Origin: Colletotrichum lupini
Lineage: Eukaryota > Ascomycota > Sordariomycetes > Glomerellales > Glomerellaceae
DNA length: 64,000 nucleotides
NCBI RefSeq assembly: GCF_023278565.1
Contig: NC_064672.1
Coordinates: 5,332,001 to 5,396,000 of the forward strand
Direction: 5' to 3'
Shown: one piece after another, positions 36,377 through 47,640 of the stretch
How positions within the stretch are numbered: position 1 is the stretch's first letter
Layout: every line of letters begins with the position of its first letter
Made by a program: the position numbers and the translations under genes
The notes under the pieces: model-generated
Database searches by the model: none
What the model was told of the DNA's origin: nothing
What the model saw: the letters and a program-made list of their open reading frames with translations, nothing else

Positions 36377-39214
36377 CTAGCAGTCGCCCTGGTTGAAGGG
36401 AGCCAGGGTAATAGCCTGGTTGTTGTTGGTGAAGGGACGACCCGCGGTCGCGACGCGGAGGACCGAGTCAGCCGAGTTCTTGTTGTAGAAGAAGCGCGAG
36501 TACGTGTTCTGGTTGACGCCGTCGTCGCCGGAGGCGGTGCAGTTGAGGGGGACGCCGACGAGGAGGGACTGGCCGTTTGTGGCGCAGACGAAGGGCGCGA
36601 GCTTGCGGACCAGGGTCTGGCGCGAGGTGAAGCCGTTGACGGGGCGGTTGTCGTCTGCGTAAGGGGCCGGAACGGCGACGAGCTCGCCGTTGGTCTGGAA
36701 GAGTTGGCCGGTGGAGAGGTTCAGGTCGAAGAGGGCTGCTTCGGTGCCGGCCGGCTTGATTGTGAAGCGGTTTGAGCCGAGGGCGACGACGGAGCCGGGC
36801 GTGGGGCCGGTTGCGACCTTGAGGCAGAGGTTGCGGGCGATGACGTCTGTTGAGGTCGGGGTTGCGGAGGAGGAGGTTGAGGAGGAGGTGACTGTAGTCA
36901 GGGTGCTTGTGACGAAGGTGCTGCTTGCGCTGGAGGAGGCTGAGGCGGAGGTTGATGAGGCGGTGCTGGAGATGTCTGAGGTGGAGGTGCTGCTGGCGGA
37001 GGCAGAAGTTGAGGAGGACTCATCGGCGGTGGAAGATGCTGACGAAGAGGTCTCGGAGGCGGAAGTGGAAGAGCTCACGTCATCGGTAGAGGTGGAGCTG
37101 ATGATGCTGATGGTGACGGTGGGTTCATCGGTGAAGGTGGTGCTGTTGGGGAAGAAGGTAGGGCCAACAGAAGAAGTCAGGGAGGTGATGGTGGAGGACT
37201 CAATGGCGGTCGAGTTCGGGAAGAGAGTCGACGTGGGGAACAGGGTCGAGGTCTCGGTGCCCGAGGTGATGACGGTCAGGGTAGCGTTGGGGGCCACGGT
37301 GGAGGAGGACAGGGCCGACGACTCGGTGGAAGAGACGTTGGGGAAGAAGGTGGAGGTGGACGTCAGAGTCGTAGAGGGCTCCGAGATGGTCAGGGTCGTG
37401 GTGTTGGGGGAGAGGGTGGATGAGGGGAAGACCGTGGAGGACTCAGTGGAGGTGACGTTAGGGAAGAGAGTGGAAGTAGGGAAGGCGGAAGTCGACTCGG
37501 TGGAAGTCACATTAGGGAAGAAGCTAGAGATAGAGATAGAAGTGAAAGTAGAAGAAGACTCGGTGGCGGTGGTGGCCGTGGTGGTGTTGGGGAACAGAGT
37601 CGACGAAGGGAAGGCAGAGGACTCGCTACCAGAGGTGAGAGTCGTGCTGTTGGGGAAGAAGGTGGGCGAGACTGAGGCTGTCTCGGAGGTGGTCGAGTTC
37701 GGGAAGAGCGTGGTGGTAGGGAAGACGGTCGAGGTCTCGCTGCCAGAGGTGATTGTGGTGTTGGGGAAGCCGCTGCTGGTAGGGAAGACGGTGCTCGACT
37801 CGCTCTCAACGGAGGACGTGGTCGTGTTGGGGAACACGGTGGTGGAGGCGAAGCTCGACGTGATGGTGGTCGACCCGGACGTGATTGTGGTGTTGGGGAA
37901 GAAGGTCGAGGTGATGGAAGACTCGCTGGGGAACGAGCTGGATCCGGTAGAAGTGATGTTGGGGAAAATAGTAGAAGTAAAGGTGGAAGAGGTCTCTGAA
38001 ATAGTAGAGATAATGGTAGAGTTGGGGAAGAAAGAGGAAGAGGGAGCGGATGAGCTAGCCTCAGTGCTGGTGCTGTCAAAGATGGTAGAACCAGTGGAGG
38101 AAGACTCGGTTTCGGACGTGGTGGACGAGGGTCCAATGGTAATAGTTGTGTTGAAAATAGGAGGCAGCGAGGTGGTGCGGGTAACGAAGGTGGTGAAGGT
38201 AGCGTTGTTAAAGAAAGTACCAGTGACAGAGGTAACCTCCTCAACCACTTCCGTAGACGTGCTGCCGACGGAGGTCGTGGCTGTGACCGCCTCCAAGGCC
38301 GTGGACGTGGCGAGGACGGTGGTGACGGCGGTCGAGGTCGTTGTGGTCGTGGAGAGAGCCGTGGAGCCGGGAGATCCGCTGCCGGAAACGGTGACGGTCA
38401 CGATGGAGGTGGACAGGATCGTGGCCGGGACCGAGACGGTTGCCGTGGCGGTGGCGACGGCCGAGGTCACCGTGTTGGGCGTGACGCCGAGGCACGAGCA
38501 GGCCGAGGCGTAGCGGGCGACGGAGCTGCAGGCGGAAGCGTAGGCCGGGAAGGTGTTTGCGGAGATGGCGGTCGTGGCGGCCTGACGCTTCTTGAGGGCA
38601 ATGGTCTCGAAGATGGTCTGGGTCTCGGTGGCGACGGTGGTGATCTCGGTGGTGCCAAAGGTGAGGGTCCGGGTAGAGGAGACGACGATAGTGGTGGGAA
38701 CGATGACGACCTCTGTGGCGACGGTAGTGGTCTGGGTGACGCCGACGAGGGAGGTGGCCGTGGAGGAGGTCAACTCGGTCTCGACGACGAGGCTGGTCTC
38801 AACAGGACCGGCGCCGCCGCCGGAAGTGAGAGTCACCGTGGAGGTGAAGACTCCGCTGGTCGGGACCGTCACGGTTGTGGTGGTCGTCCTGCTAAGGTGT
38901 TAGTCCTTCTGGATGATGGGCAGTGGAGGAGTTGAGAGGGCTCGTGATAGAGGCACTTACGTGGCACCGGGGTAGACGGTCACCTGCAGGTACCGAGAGC
39001 AGTCGGCAGTACCGCTTCTGGTGGTGAAGGCACTGGCAGCAATGGCTACACGTGGGGGTGTAAGTCAGTCCATGTGGCCCTTCTATTGTAGATCGCCCTC
39101 CAGGGTCGAGGTAAGGGTGGACGATCACTCACCTCTCAGGCAGTTGTCCCTGTTACATTGAGCAGCGGCGAACCCAAAGAGGGCGGCCAACACGGCAGAG
39201 GTGGAAGGCTTCAT
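36377..39214 (-). CDS. Secreted Ser/Thr-rich mucin-like cell-surface protein
   Basis: Three exons on the minus strand: 39214-39133, 39045-38961 and 38891-36377 (donors GTGAGT, GTAAGT; acceptors TAG), 893 residues. Exon 1 encodes a clear signal peptide (MKPSTSAVLAALFGFAAA) and then QCNRDNCLR. After a Thr-rich segment, KKR at about 156-158 is a possible Kex2 processing site, followed by a small Cys motif (YASACSSVARYASACSC). Residues about 280-710 are a tandem-like, Ser/Thr-dominated region repeating the core FPN(S/T)T every 15-30 residues, likely heavily O-glycosylated. The last 150 residues form a non-repetitive domain (GRPFTNNNQAITLAP near the end) shared by many fungal secreted proteins of unknown function, apparently the one now catalogued as DUF7908 (from memory, unchecked). 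No GPI-signal tail is seen. Likely role is wall or adhesion (inference). Confidence 0.85.
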
Positions 39215-42200
39215 GACTGCTGTTAGTAACTGGACCTCTTAAAGACTAGTGACTCTTGAACTTCGAAAAGAGCAAAGAGTGAATGTCTGGAGCTTGTCGA
39301 TGGGAAGAGATGCAGGAGATGACTGCGCTGGTGTGGAGATGAGAACAATTCCAGACAACCGGGCCTGGAAACCTCCAAGTCTTATACACCCAGAGGCATC
39401 TTGAGAGAGGCACCACCAGGAGCATCAAATCAAGAGACTCGGCATAGGAAAAAGCACTTCCCATGGCGACTTCCACAGAAACCAACGCGGTGTACCAAGG
39501 GATGGTGGGGTTCAGAGAGCCAACAGTCGGCCACCAATATCGCGTCTTTTCTGGGTCTTAGACTCCTTCTTCCCTTGGTTCATCTCGCGATTGCCTCAGC
39601 GATAGTGCTGGCTATGCGGTTCCTCCATCATAGACTCGCGACTCGCAGGTCATACGCAGTCTGTTGCTTGCTTTGCCTATCGAGACATAAGCAATCTGAG
39701 AATTAGGTAGGTAGTCCGCATCCCTGCCTGGCCATGTCCGTTGGAGACGAGACCAAGCTTGCGGACACTAGCGAAAGTGGCTTGACTAGCATCAGCGTCG
39801 TGCTTAGTGGTGTGCTTGCCATGCGGGCGGGATGAATAGGTAGATCGCTGCTACGTGGTTCGCAGAAACCCGTCTCCTCAGCCTCGGAACAGCTCCGGGG
39901 GTCCATCGCCTGGGTCTGGTAGGGCTCGTACAGATGTAAAAAGGTAGATAAGCTTGCGTGATGAGAGGATGTTCCCTAGGATCCGTGGGATCCCTGTGGG
40001 AGACCTCACTAGCCACTTGGCTCTAATGGGTGGTGTGCCTCAGATTAACTGCGCTGCAAGGAACCCGTCCGGCTTGCTGCAAGGGCCAAATTATTTGTCT
40101 GTTCGAGATGCAGACATCGGACCATGGCACGCCATTGGTAGGCCCTTGGCAAGGGAAGCTCAAGAGCCGTGTAAGAAAGGGAGAGAGATTAAGAGTGTGA
40201 AAGGACCCCCTACCCCTCGTGGAACCCCAGCCGCGGGGACACACGCACGACACGTTGAAAACTAAGCAGATTTTGTGCGATTGGGTCGTGGAGGGGCGGA
40301 ACTTGGGCTTAGGAAGCCGAGAAAAAGAAAGGGTTTTCAGTCTAGAAGACCTGCGCTGCTGCAGGTCCCAATGGAATTTGCGGAAAAGAAAGCGTGCTTT
40401 CGCGCGATAGAGTGGGCTATGTGAATCGACTAAGAGCTACGCTTCCTGCACGTGCGAGTCACTTTCTGATGAAGGTCTTCAGAAAGCCCTGCATCAAGAT
40501 GCAGACGAGAAACAAGCGCGCCACGGCTGTGAATCCGGATTTTTTTTTTCACCCCATCTTTTTGATTGAGCAGAAGCTGAAGTGAAGTTGTCAAAATCGT
40601 GAGACCGCATAGGAAAAATTGACTCGGCTTGTCGTCTCCCTGCGAGATATGTGTCAGACTCACAGAGCCTCAAGAACGAGCACTTCTTTCATGCCGGATG
40701 AACCCAGGATTACGGTAAATGACGTGCCAGTCGATCTCTCATTACTAACCCTGTATTTCAACGAATGAGACGAACTCCGGGGTACCGAGAGAGTGGGCTG
40801 TGGAGATGGGAATGCCTTGTTTCCCCAGTTCCACATACCGTCAATCGACCGACCGCAATTTTGGTTCCTATGCCAAGGCCGTTTCGAATTTTCCCTATCA
40901 CAAGCTGATGTCGTTATGACTCTCTGCGCGAACAATGGCTCCAAGATTGAGTGGTTTCGCCGTCTCAGTACCTAGTGATCCCTCACAGACCGAATCTTCC
41001 TTAGGCCTGGATCCATCACTACCGTTCAGCTCGTGGAGGCCTTGTCTTGCACAAGTGCCCTAAATAACAACACGAGGGATAGCTCCATGTCATCATCGCC
41101 GTGGATCCCCGCGAGACATTGTATGGGTATTGCGCACAGGCTAGACCGCGAACGTGCCGGAGGTCTCGCCCGCATCCTGGTGGGAGTCAAGATCCGCTGC
41201 CCGCCAGATGCGCACCCATATCCACAACTTCCTGCGAGAGACTCCCAAAGTGCGAAAGCTTGTGTGAGATGTGAGAGTCAAAGTGACAACTCGGCTTCTG
41301 GCATAACGCTTGGCAGATCAATGTCGCCACGCGCGTTGAGACGATGGGTCCAGTATACGAAGGCTGAGGAACATGGCATCTGATTTCGCGATGATCTGGG
41401 CCTATGTCGGCCTTGAGTTTGTTTGGCGGGTACGTCGATTCATCTCCCATCGTCTTTTTTGGGTAATATTCCGATGTCCTGGCTGGCTGACAAGGAAAAG
41501 GCTGAAGCTCAACAACTCATACGTTTACCAGTGAGTCGATCATTTTCCGGAGGTCACCGCTCCTGCCAAGTCCGCATATAACTAAGATCGTGTGTGTGCG
41601 CGAGTTTCCATCGTGGTCGACCGATCTGATCCCTCGGAAAAGCCGCTGACAAGCTCGCTTCCAGCAAGCAACGAGCCACTGGTATCATCGAGCCAACATC
41701 TGAGAGATCTGCAATATTTCCATTTTAACTCAACGGTCTTAGATCTGTAACGGCGCCATTAGACGGCAAGCAGCTGAAAGAGAGGATCCAGTCGCCCTAT
41801 GTGCGACTGTGCAAGGTGGTGCTGAGAAGGGAGACGATGTCTTTGGTGACGCGATTCAACTGCCAGGCCGCATTCCACGGGACCTCTTGCCGCCTCCCCA
41901 CTAGCTTTAGCGAGAGAGCCAAGGATATTGTTCCGGTTCGATTTCACCCGATCAGATCTTTCCGTGATGCTTACCGTCGACATCGAAACAGAGCATTGTT
42001 TGTGGGAGGATGGTCCAATGCTAGGTGAGGCCATGAAAGGGTCGAAAGCACATCCCTTGCTATCGACGCAAAAGCGCAACCTCCGCAGTGACCCCAATGA
42101 ACCTCACAGAAATCTCAAATGAACCAGGGAAGGTTCCAGTGTCATCATTGACTCAAGTCCGGCCCACCAAATAGAGGGGTAATATTCTGCGACACTGTCT

Positions 42201-42616
42201 GGAATGTTGGAGTTCATCGAGTCCGAGTCTCGGAAAATGCAAGCAGTTCAAGATCCAAAGCAGAGTATCACGAGCATGGAACTTCCCACAGAGAAGACGG
42301 ATGAGCTTGCGAGTCCTGAAGCCGTTCCTGCTGCTCGTGGGTCGAGGTGCTATTTCCTAAATACCTTAGTCCTATAGCTAAAGGTGGTCTATGCTGTTGA
42401 CGACCAGATTCAAAGCACATTGCAGGCCTTTCTCGAGGAATAAGTATCCTGATGTTTACATGTGAAATTTAGAACATGCGGAGCTAGGGGTTTTCGACTA
42501 TCTCTACACATGAAGTCTAGATCATCCATGTTGCACTTTAGGCGTCAACGTGTGAAGTTGACTCAACACCCTCGTTGCCTCAATGCCCTCTACTCTAGCT
42601 GTTTAAATGCGCGCAA
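39215..42616. other. 3.4-kb gap with no convincing gene
   Basis: Upstream region of the Ser/Thr-rich gene and downstream region of the GH3 gene. Open frames are short (at most about 115 codons), overlap on both strands and show no domain. A T-run lies near 40538-40549. No RNA gene or transposon end was found, and composition is normal. Confidence 0.35.
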
Positions 42617-45424
42617 TCAGACGCCCTCCCAGAAAAAGGTCTCGGGCAAGTTAAAAGTGGCCCGCAGGATCTCGTCCTGCGGTTTGGAGCTTGAGGCAAT
42701 AATGACAACGTAGTCTCCTGCTTCAGCAATCCACCTGGACCTCTCCTGCGACCAGTACGAAAGTGAGTACTTATCGAGCACGACCTCAACAGTCTTTGTC
42801 TCATTGACAGACAAGAAAGGTTTGGAAAACGCCTTGAGCTCTCGGACAGGCCTCCGCAGCGTACTCTCTGGATCGTGGATGTAGACCTGGACAACCTCCG
42901 CTCCGTCGTAAGGACCCGTGTTTTTTACGTCAACCAAGACCTTCATTTTGTAATCTTCCGTCGGCTCAAATGTCTTTGGCACCTCAAGCTTCGAGTACTC
43001 AAACTTTGAGTAGGACAGGCCTTGGCCGAAGTAGAAGAGCGGATCTCTGTCAACTGATTCGTAGTAGCGGTGGCCGATGAAGACCCCCTCACCGTACACG
43101 ATATCGTAGTCAGACTTTGAGAATGAGAGGTATGCGGGGGTATGCTTGATGGACACAGGGAACGTCTGAGATAGGCGGCCGGAGGGATTGGCTTTGCCGA
43201 AGAGAACGTCTGCGAGGCCATGGCCTGTCTCCTGGCCGCCGAACCATGCGTGCACCAAGGTAGCTGCTTTCGATTCCCACGGCATCTCAATTGGACAACC
43301 TGATTGAGTGATAATTACCTGTGAGGATGTGTTAGTATCGAACATTTGTAACTCGCGGTTGCCCTCGTGTGTTCGGCCAAGAAGGGAAGCTACTTACAGC
43401 ATTTGGATTGGCTTGAAGCACTGCTTCGATTAGATCGTCGACGCGGCCTGGCAGTCTGAGGTGCTTTCGGTCGGCCCCTTCATACTCGAAATCTGATGAC
43501 AGTCCAGTCACAACGATAGGAATATCGACTTCCTTGGCCAAGTTTGCAGCTTCTTTGATGGCGACCTCCTCATCAATGAGCTCAAATCCACCAACGCGGC
43601 CTGCAAGGGTCAAAGCTGTGCCAACACCTCCTGAGAGGTCCTCGTTTACTTGAACAACCTCAAGTTCGAGGGTTAGACCCTCAACCACATCTATGTTGCA
43701 AAACTTCTCCATGGATAGCCTGTTGAAGCAAGGCGTAGGCCCTGTTTTCGGCGGCTGGTCCGTCCATAAATCAATGACATCTTTCCCGTCTACTTTGAGC
43801 TTGCCCTTCCCCGATGTACTGAAGCCGAGTCTGAAGGGGCTCGTGACGGAAGGCGTGTATGTAGCCCGGGCTCTGACGTAAAACTTCTTTGGAAGCGACG
43901 CGTGGAAACTCTCTGGCACATCTATGAGTTCTTTCTGGGCGTGAGCCGTCACCAGTACTTCTGCGTTAGGGTTCTCGTCCGGATTTTCCTCAAAGATCTC
44001 AACTGACCACCCAAACCCTTTGTGCTGTGACTGCTGAGGCATTAAATTCTTTAGAAGTGGGCTGAATCTGAAGGCTGCGACTGGTGTTAATATCAAATAC
44101 TCCAAGTATGTTGAGTGAAACCTTACAATGGCAACCAAGGGCATATGACACGTTTTCCGTTCCAACTGCCTCGACAATAGCATCGTAAGGTGTCACGGAG
44201 TAGTAAGGCTCAACCTCTGCACTGCCACCTCCACTCAAAGCAGGGTTCTTGACGTGATCGCCAATCAATCCGATTGTCTTCCCTTTTGGTTTTGTGATGG
44301 GGAGCACCTTGCAATCATTCTTTAGCAAGACGATGCTTTCAGCGACCAGTTGACGAATCAGAGCCTGCTGCTCGGGTGTATTCGACGCCGCGAAATAGCC
44401 AGCCGGTTTCGTATCCTTCACTTTGTTCACCAAATTGAGAACATTCCGAACAGCCTCGTCAACTGTCGTACGCGCGACTTTGCGGCTGTTGACAGCTAGA
44501 CTTAGACACTTGCCTCTCCATTGTGTGGGCCCAGGCATCTCCAGATCCAGCCCGGCGTTGATGGCTTCAGAGGTGCTGTAAGTACCAAACCAGTCGCTCA
44601 TGACGAGTCCCTTGAAGCCCCATTCATCTCGAAGAACCTGCTTCAGCAGCAAAGGGTCTTCGCTAACGTGAATACCATTGATCTTGTTGTAAGAGGTCAT
44701 AAAGGTCCAGGGGTCTGAGTCGCGCATGACGAGTTGGAATGGCATGAGATGGATCTCCCTCAAAGTCCGCTGCGTCATGCAGACATTGTCTTCAATGGAA
44801 TTGTCCGACTGATCGTGCGCGGCATAATGCTTGACACTCGTTGCAACACCTCGTTCTTGCACGCCGTTGATGTAGGCTGCTCCGAGAATACCGCTCAGGA
44901 AGGGATCTTCGGCGAACGCCTCGAAGCCACGTCCGAATAATGGTGAACGCTGGAGGCAGATGGTAGGTGCCAACAGCACATGCACCCCTCTGGCTCTTGC
45001 CTCCTCTCCAAGAAGATTGCCGACCTTGTGCAATAATTCGGCGTTGAAAGTTGCGCCCATACCAGTGGCAGAGGGCAGCATGGGGCTCGGGTTCTGGGGA
45101 AGAAACTCATTTATCAGTATCGGAGTCAAAGAATGGTCAAACTTGAAGGCTTCTCATCGCCCAGAGCGATCAAGGACTTGGACTAACACGAGCAAAAGAA
45201 CGACGTCCTCGGATGCCATGAGGGCCGTCTGAGGTCTGCACGGGAGGTTAGCAAGATGCTCATCCCTAGGCAAAGTGCCGGCTAACAATGAGATCTGGTA
45301 TTTGGCGATGAGGTAGACCGGTCGTTCGGAAAGATCCCTGCCCAGCAAGCAATTCGGTCTTCTCGTCCCAGGTCATTTGCTTGATCAACGCCTCGACGTC
45401 GAGGGGGGTGAACTCAGCAGCCAT
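42617..45424 (-). CDS. GH3 beta-glucosidase with PA14 domain
   Basis: Five exons on the minus strand: 45424-45287, 45235-45188, 45093-44127, 44074-43398 and 43318-42617, 843 residues with frame kept at every junction. The GH3 N-domain includes [10 protein letters not shown] at about 47-56, [14 protein letters not shown] near 117-130, [10 protein letters not shown] near 148-157 and GLVMSDWFG, in which Asp229 is the expected catalytic nucleophile. A PA14 insert lies at about 395-525 in the C-domain ([21 protein letters not shown]), and a fibronectin-III-like region ends the protein ([18 protein letters not shown]). This architecture is that of fungal GH3 beta-glucosidases that hydrolyse terminal beta-D-glucosyl residues. 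There is no signal peptide, so an intracellular enzyme is likely. The first two donors (GTTAGC, GTTAGT) are weak, and the 16-codon exon 2 rests on matching [10 protein letters not shown]. Confidence 0.9.
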
Positions 45425-46542
45425 CTCGACGACACTGATAATTCCTTGATCTGACGAAGCTCAAGTGATTGAAGTTAGGGGAATTTGGAAAGCCCGGTAA
45501 TCTCGGACAGCTATCAAGCTTCAAGTGGCCTTCCGGTCAATATTATGCGGTGTCATCTAGGGATTCGGTCAGCACAGACCCGAGTCCGAAGCACAAAAAC
45601 CGCCGAAATACTGTCCTTCCCCGTAGGATGAGCGGGCCGTCTCGGAGTATCGTCGGTAAACGCGACGGAGTCTCCTGTCACGCGTGAGCAAAACTTGCCT
45701 TGATTCGATCACTTCGGTGCATTCGGCGCATTTAGGCTAAACCCGCAGCAGCCGGAACCCTGTCCGGAGACTTCCGGAGTCCACGGGGCCCCGCAAATAC
45801 CACATCCGATCCAGTCCCGGGACCAGTCGCTGACTCCGCTCTGCGAAATGCGGAGATATATATCACCGGAGGAGCGATGATGGATTGGGATTTACGAAGC
45901 GGCCGTACTTTATTCCATCTGCAATCCACGCGACATCAGAATTATAGTAAGCAAAGGTCTTGTGACAAAGAGAGTGGAGCGCCTTCGCTCGGAGAAAAGC
46001 CAGCGTGTAAGTTGAGCGGTAAGCGTAGGCGACGAGCTCTTGTCCTTCTCTATGATCTTTGAGCCAATACTAGACATCGTGTAGAGTAGCACAATGAGAC
46101 CGCAAGACAAGGTGGGACCATATTCGGTGAGCAAATGCGTCGCTTCCTCATTACGATAACGCCTAGCACGGTCAAACGGTTTTGGCAGTTTAGTAACATC
46201 TGTCACCCACAGGCCAGAAGTGTCTCTAAAATGATAGACAGGTCTGGATCGAAATGTGAATTGCAGATCCATGGTGTTTGCTTCTTGGCCCTTCGATGTT
46301 GTTGTAATTCTGCGGATAGCTGCATGAGTTGAAACATCAACGCTGTTACGCAATTAGCAAGCAATCCTTTGTTGCCTTAACCGATTCCGAGTTTACCTTC
46401 ATTGAATGATCACCTTCATGCGTCTCATAAATAAGTGCACAGTTGTTTGCATGCCCTTTGACAACAAGTATTTCCCTTACTCTTGCTTCTCTCCGCAAAG
46501 CGACTGTAATCTTCACCGCCCTCAACAATCATACACTTGGGA
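45425..46542. other. Divergent intergenic region between GH3 and membrane-protein genes
   Basis: 1.1 kb shared upstream region. It contains a CGG/CCG-rich stretch at about 45760-45840 (TCCGGAGACTTCCGGAGTCC) and a TATATAT run near 45854-45860. No convincing gene; the longest minus-strand frame (45910-46353) lacks an ATG at its start and has no domain. Confidence 0.4.
45789..45794 (-). promoter_or_regulatory. Possible CreA carbon-repressor site upstream of GH3 gene
   Basis: GCGGGG on the minus strand fits the CreA consensus SYGGRG and lies about 365 bp upstream of the beta-glucosidase start. It is next to two CCGGAG copies that could be zinc-cluster (CGG) sites. Six-base matches are common by chance; the case rests on position and the gene's function. 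Confidence 0.25.
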
Positions 46543-47244
46543 ATGTCGGACTCATCTAATGACGATGTCCTTTTCGACTCTGGCGACCGGTCTGGAACCG
46601 ACTGTCAATCATATGCAGACACCCATGATGATTCCGACACGTCTACCTTATTTGACTGGAACTTGGATAGTTCTTGCCAAGATGCCCTGTCGGATCGCGT
46701 TTGCCTGGCTCCGATAAGCGGCGGACGTGAGAATGATCGCAACATGAAGAAACGAAGGCGAAGAGACCAGACTCGTTACCAGGAGCAAGCCAACCATTCA
46801 GTAGCGGGACCATCGATTGCCAATATTCCCGAGCTTTATTTAATCGACAGCCAAGGGAATTACAAAAAGTATCGCCTCGTGCCGGCAGAAGTCGAAAAGA
46901 ATCAAGCCGTGGAAGACCCGAGACAAGATCTGGAAAGTCTTGAAGATCTTCTTGGTGACAGGGAGAAATCAAGCCAACAACTCCAAGTTCCGAAACGCAA
47001 TATTCACCCACGCCATTTTGAAGGCTCCATTCTCTCCATAATTGACTCGATGGAAAATTCTTCTGGGATCAGAAATGTGGAATATGTCATATTCTTTTCT
47101 CTGATGGTGGTGATTGCCATTATCATTGTGGTAGGCCTCTCGACCAGACCTCTCCCCACACTTCCCTGTCTGAACTCTACTCGTGATGCCACGGCGTTGC
47201 ACACAAATCGTAGTATTCACTACCCAGAGATGAAAGAATATTGA
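46543..47244 (+). CDS. Small single-pass membrane protein, function unknown
   Basis: An open frame of 233 residues from the ATG at 46543. I do not recognise a family. The N-terminal third is acidic and Ser/Asp-rich (MSDSSNDDVLFDSGD), then comes a basic KKRRRRDQTR cluster at about 69-78, a segment IPELYLIDSQGNYKKYRLVP near 94-113, an acidic helix-like stretch, and one hydrophobic helix (YVIFFSLMVVIAIIIVVGL) at about 181-199. A short Thr/Pro-rich tail follows. There is no N-terminal signal peptide, so the topology would be a tail-proximal anchor with the long N-part cytosolic. The ordered layout and absence of stops argue for a real gene. It is the last gene before the RIP block. Upstream exons cannot be excluded. 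Confidence 0.5.
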   Translation: MSDSSNDDVLFDSGDRSGTDCQSYADTHDDSDTSTLFDWNLDSSCQDALSDRVCLAPISGGRENDRNMKKRRRRDQTRYQEQANHSVAGPSIANIPELYLIDSQGNYKKYRLVPAEVEKNQAVEDPRQDLESLEDLLGDREKSSQQLQVPKRNIHPRHFEGSILSIIDSMENSSGIRNVEYVIFFSLMVVIAIIIVVGLSTRPLPTLPCLNSTRDATALHTNRSIHYPEMKEY

Positions 47245-47640
47245 TGGGATTTATTTGCAGATTACTGTTTTCTCTCATCCATAGTCGTGTGCCTAATTGC
47301 TTACGACGATCTTTGGGGCATAGGAACCACGGGTCGTGGTTTTTGGCAGCTACTCTACCACATCACGTATCAAAAGCTTACGAAAGCAGAGACTGAAAAT
47401 CACGGGCAATTAATTGATATTAAGATTTCAGCTGGAGGGTGTGTTTACTGTCTAACTCGAAGCAATGCATATGTAATGCAAAATTCTTATGGCATTCTAC
47501 CACCAATACTAACATGACGCGGGTCTTTCGTCCACAAACCCGCTGCTCGTGTTTGACTTTTATCCCAGGGAATCAGAACAAGGGTTCTGCCATAGAGTCA
47601 CTATAGGGGCATCGACGTATATAAAGAGAACGGTTATTTA
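47245..47640. other. Boundary segment before the right RIP block
   Basis: Normal-composition DNA downstream of the membrane-protein gene. The change to AT-rich, CA/TG-poor sequence occurs at about 47620-47640. One frame of about 75 codons is open at 47287-47517, with no domain. No transposon terminus could be defined here. Confidence 0.35.

Noticed and set aside
36690..38513. 607-codon plus-strand open frame antisense to the Ser/Thr-rich gene
   Set aside because: It is a mirror of the repetitive Ser/Thr codons (Val/Glu-rich by complement). The minus strand has a signal peptide, correct splice sites and a conserved domain, so the antisense frame is a by-product.
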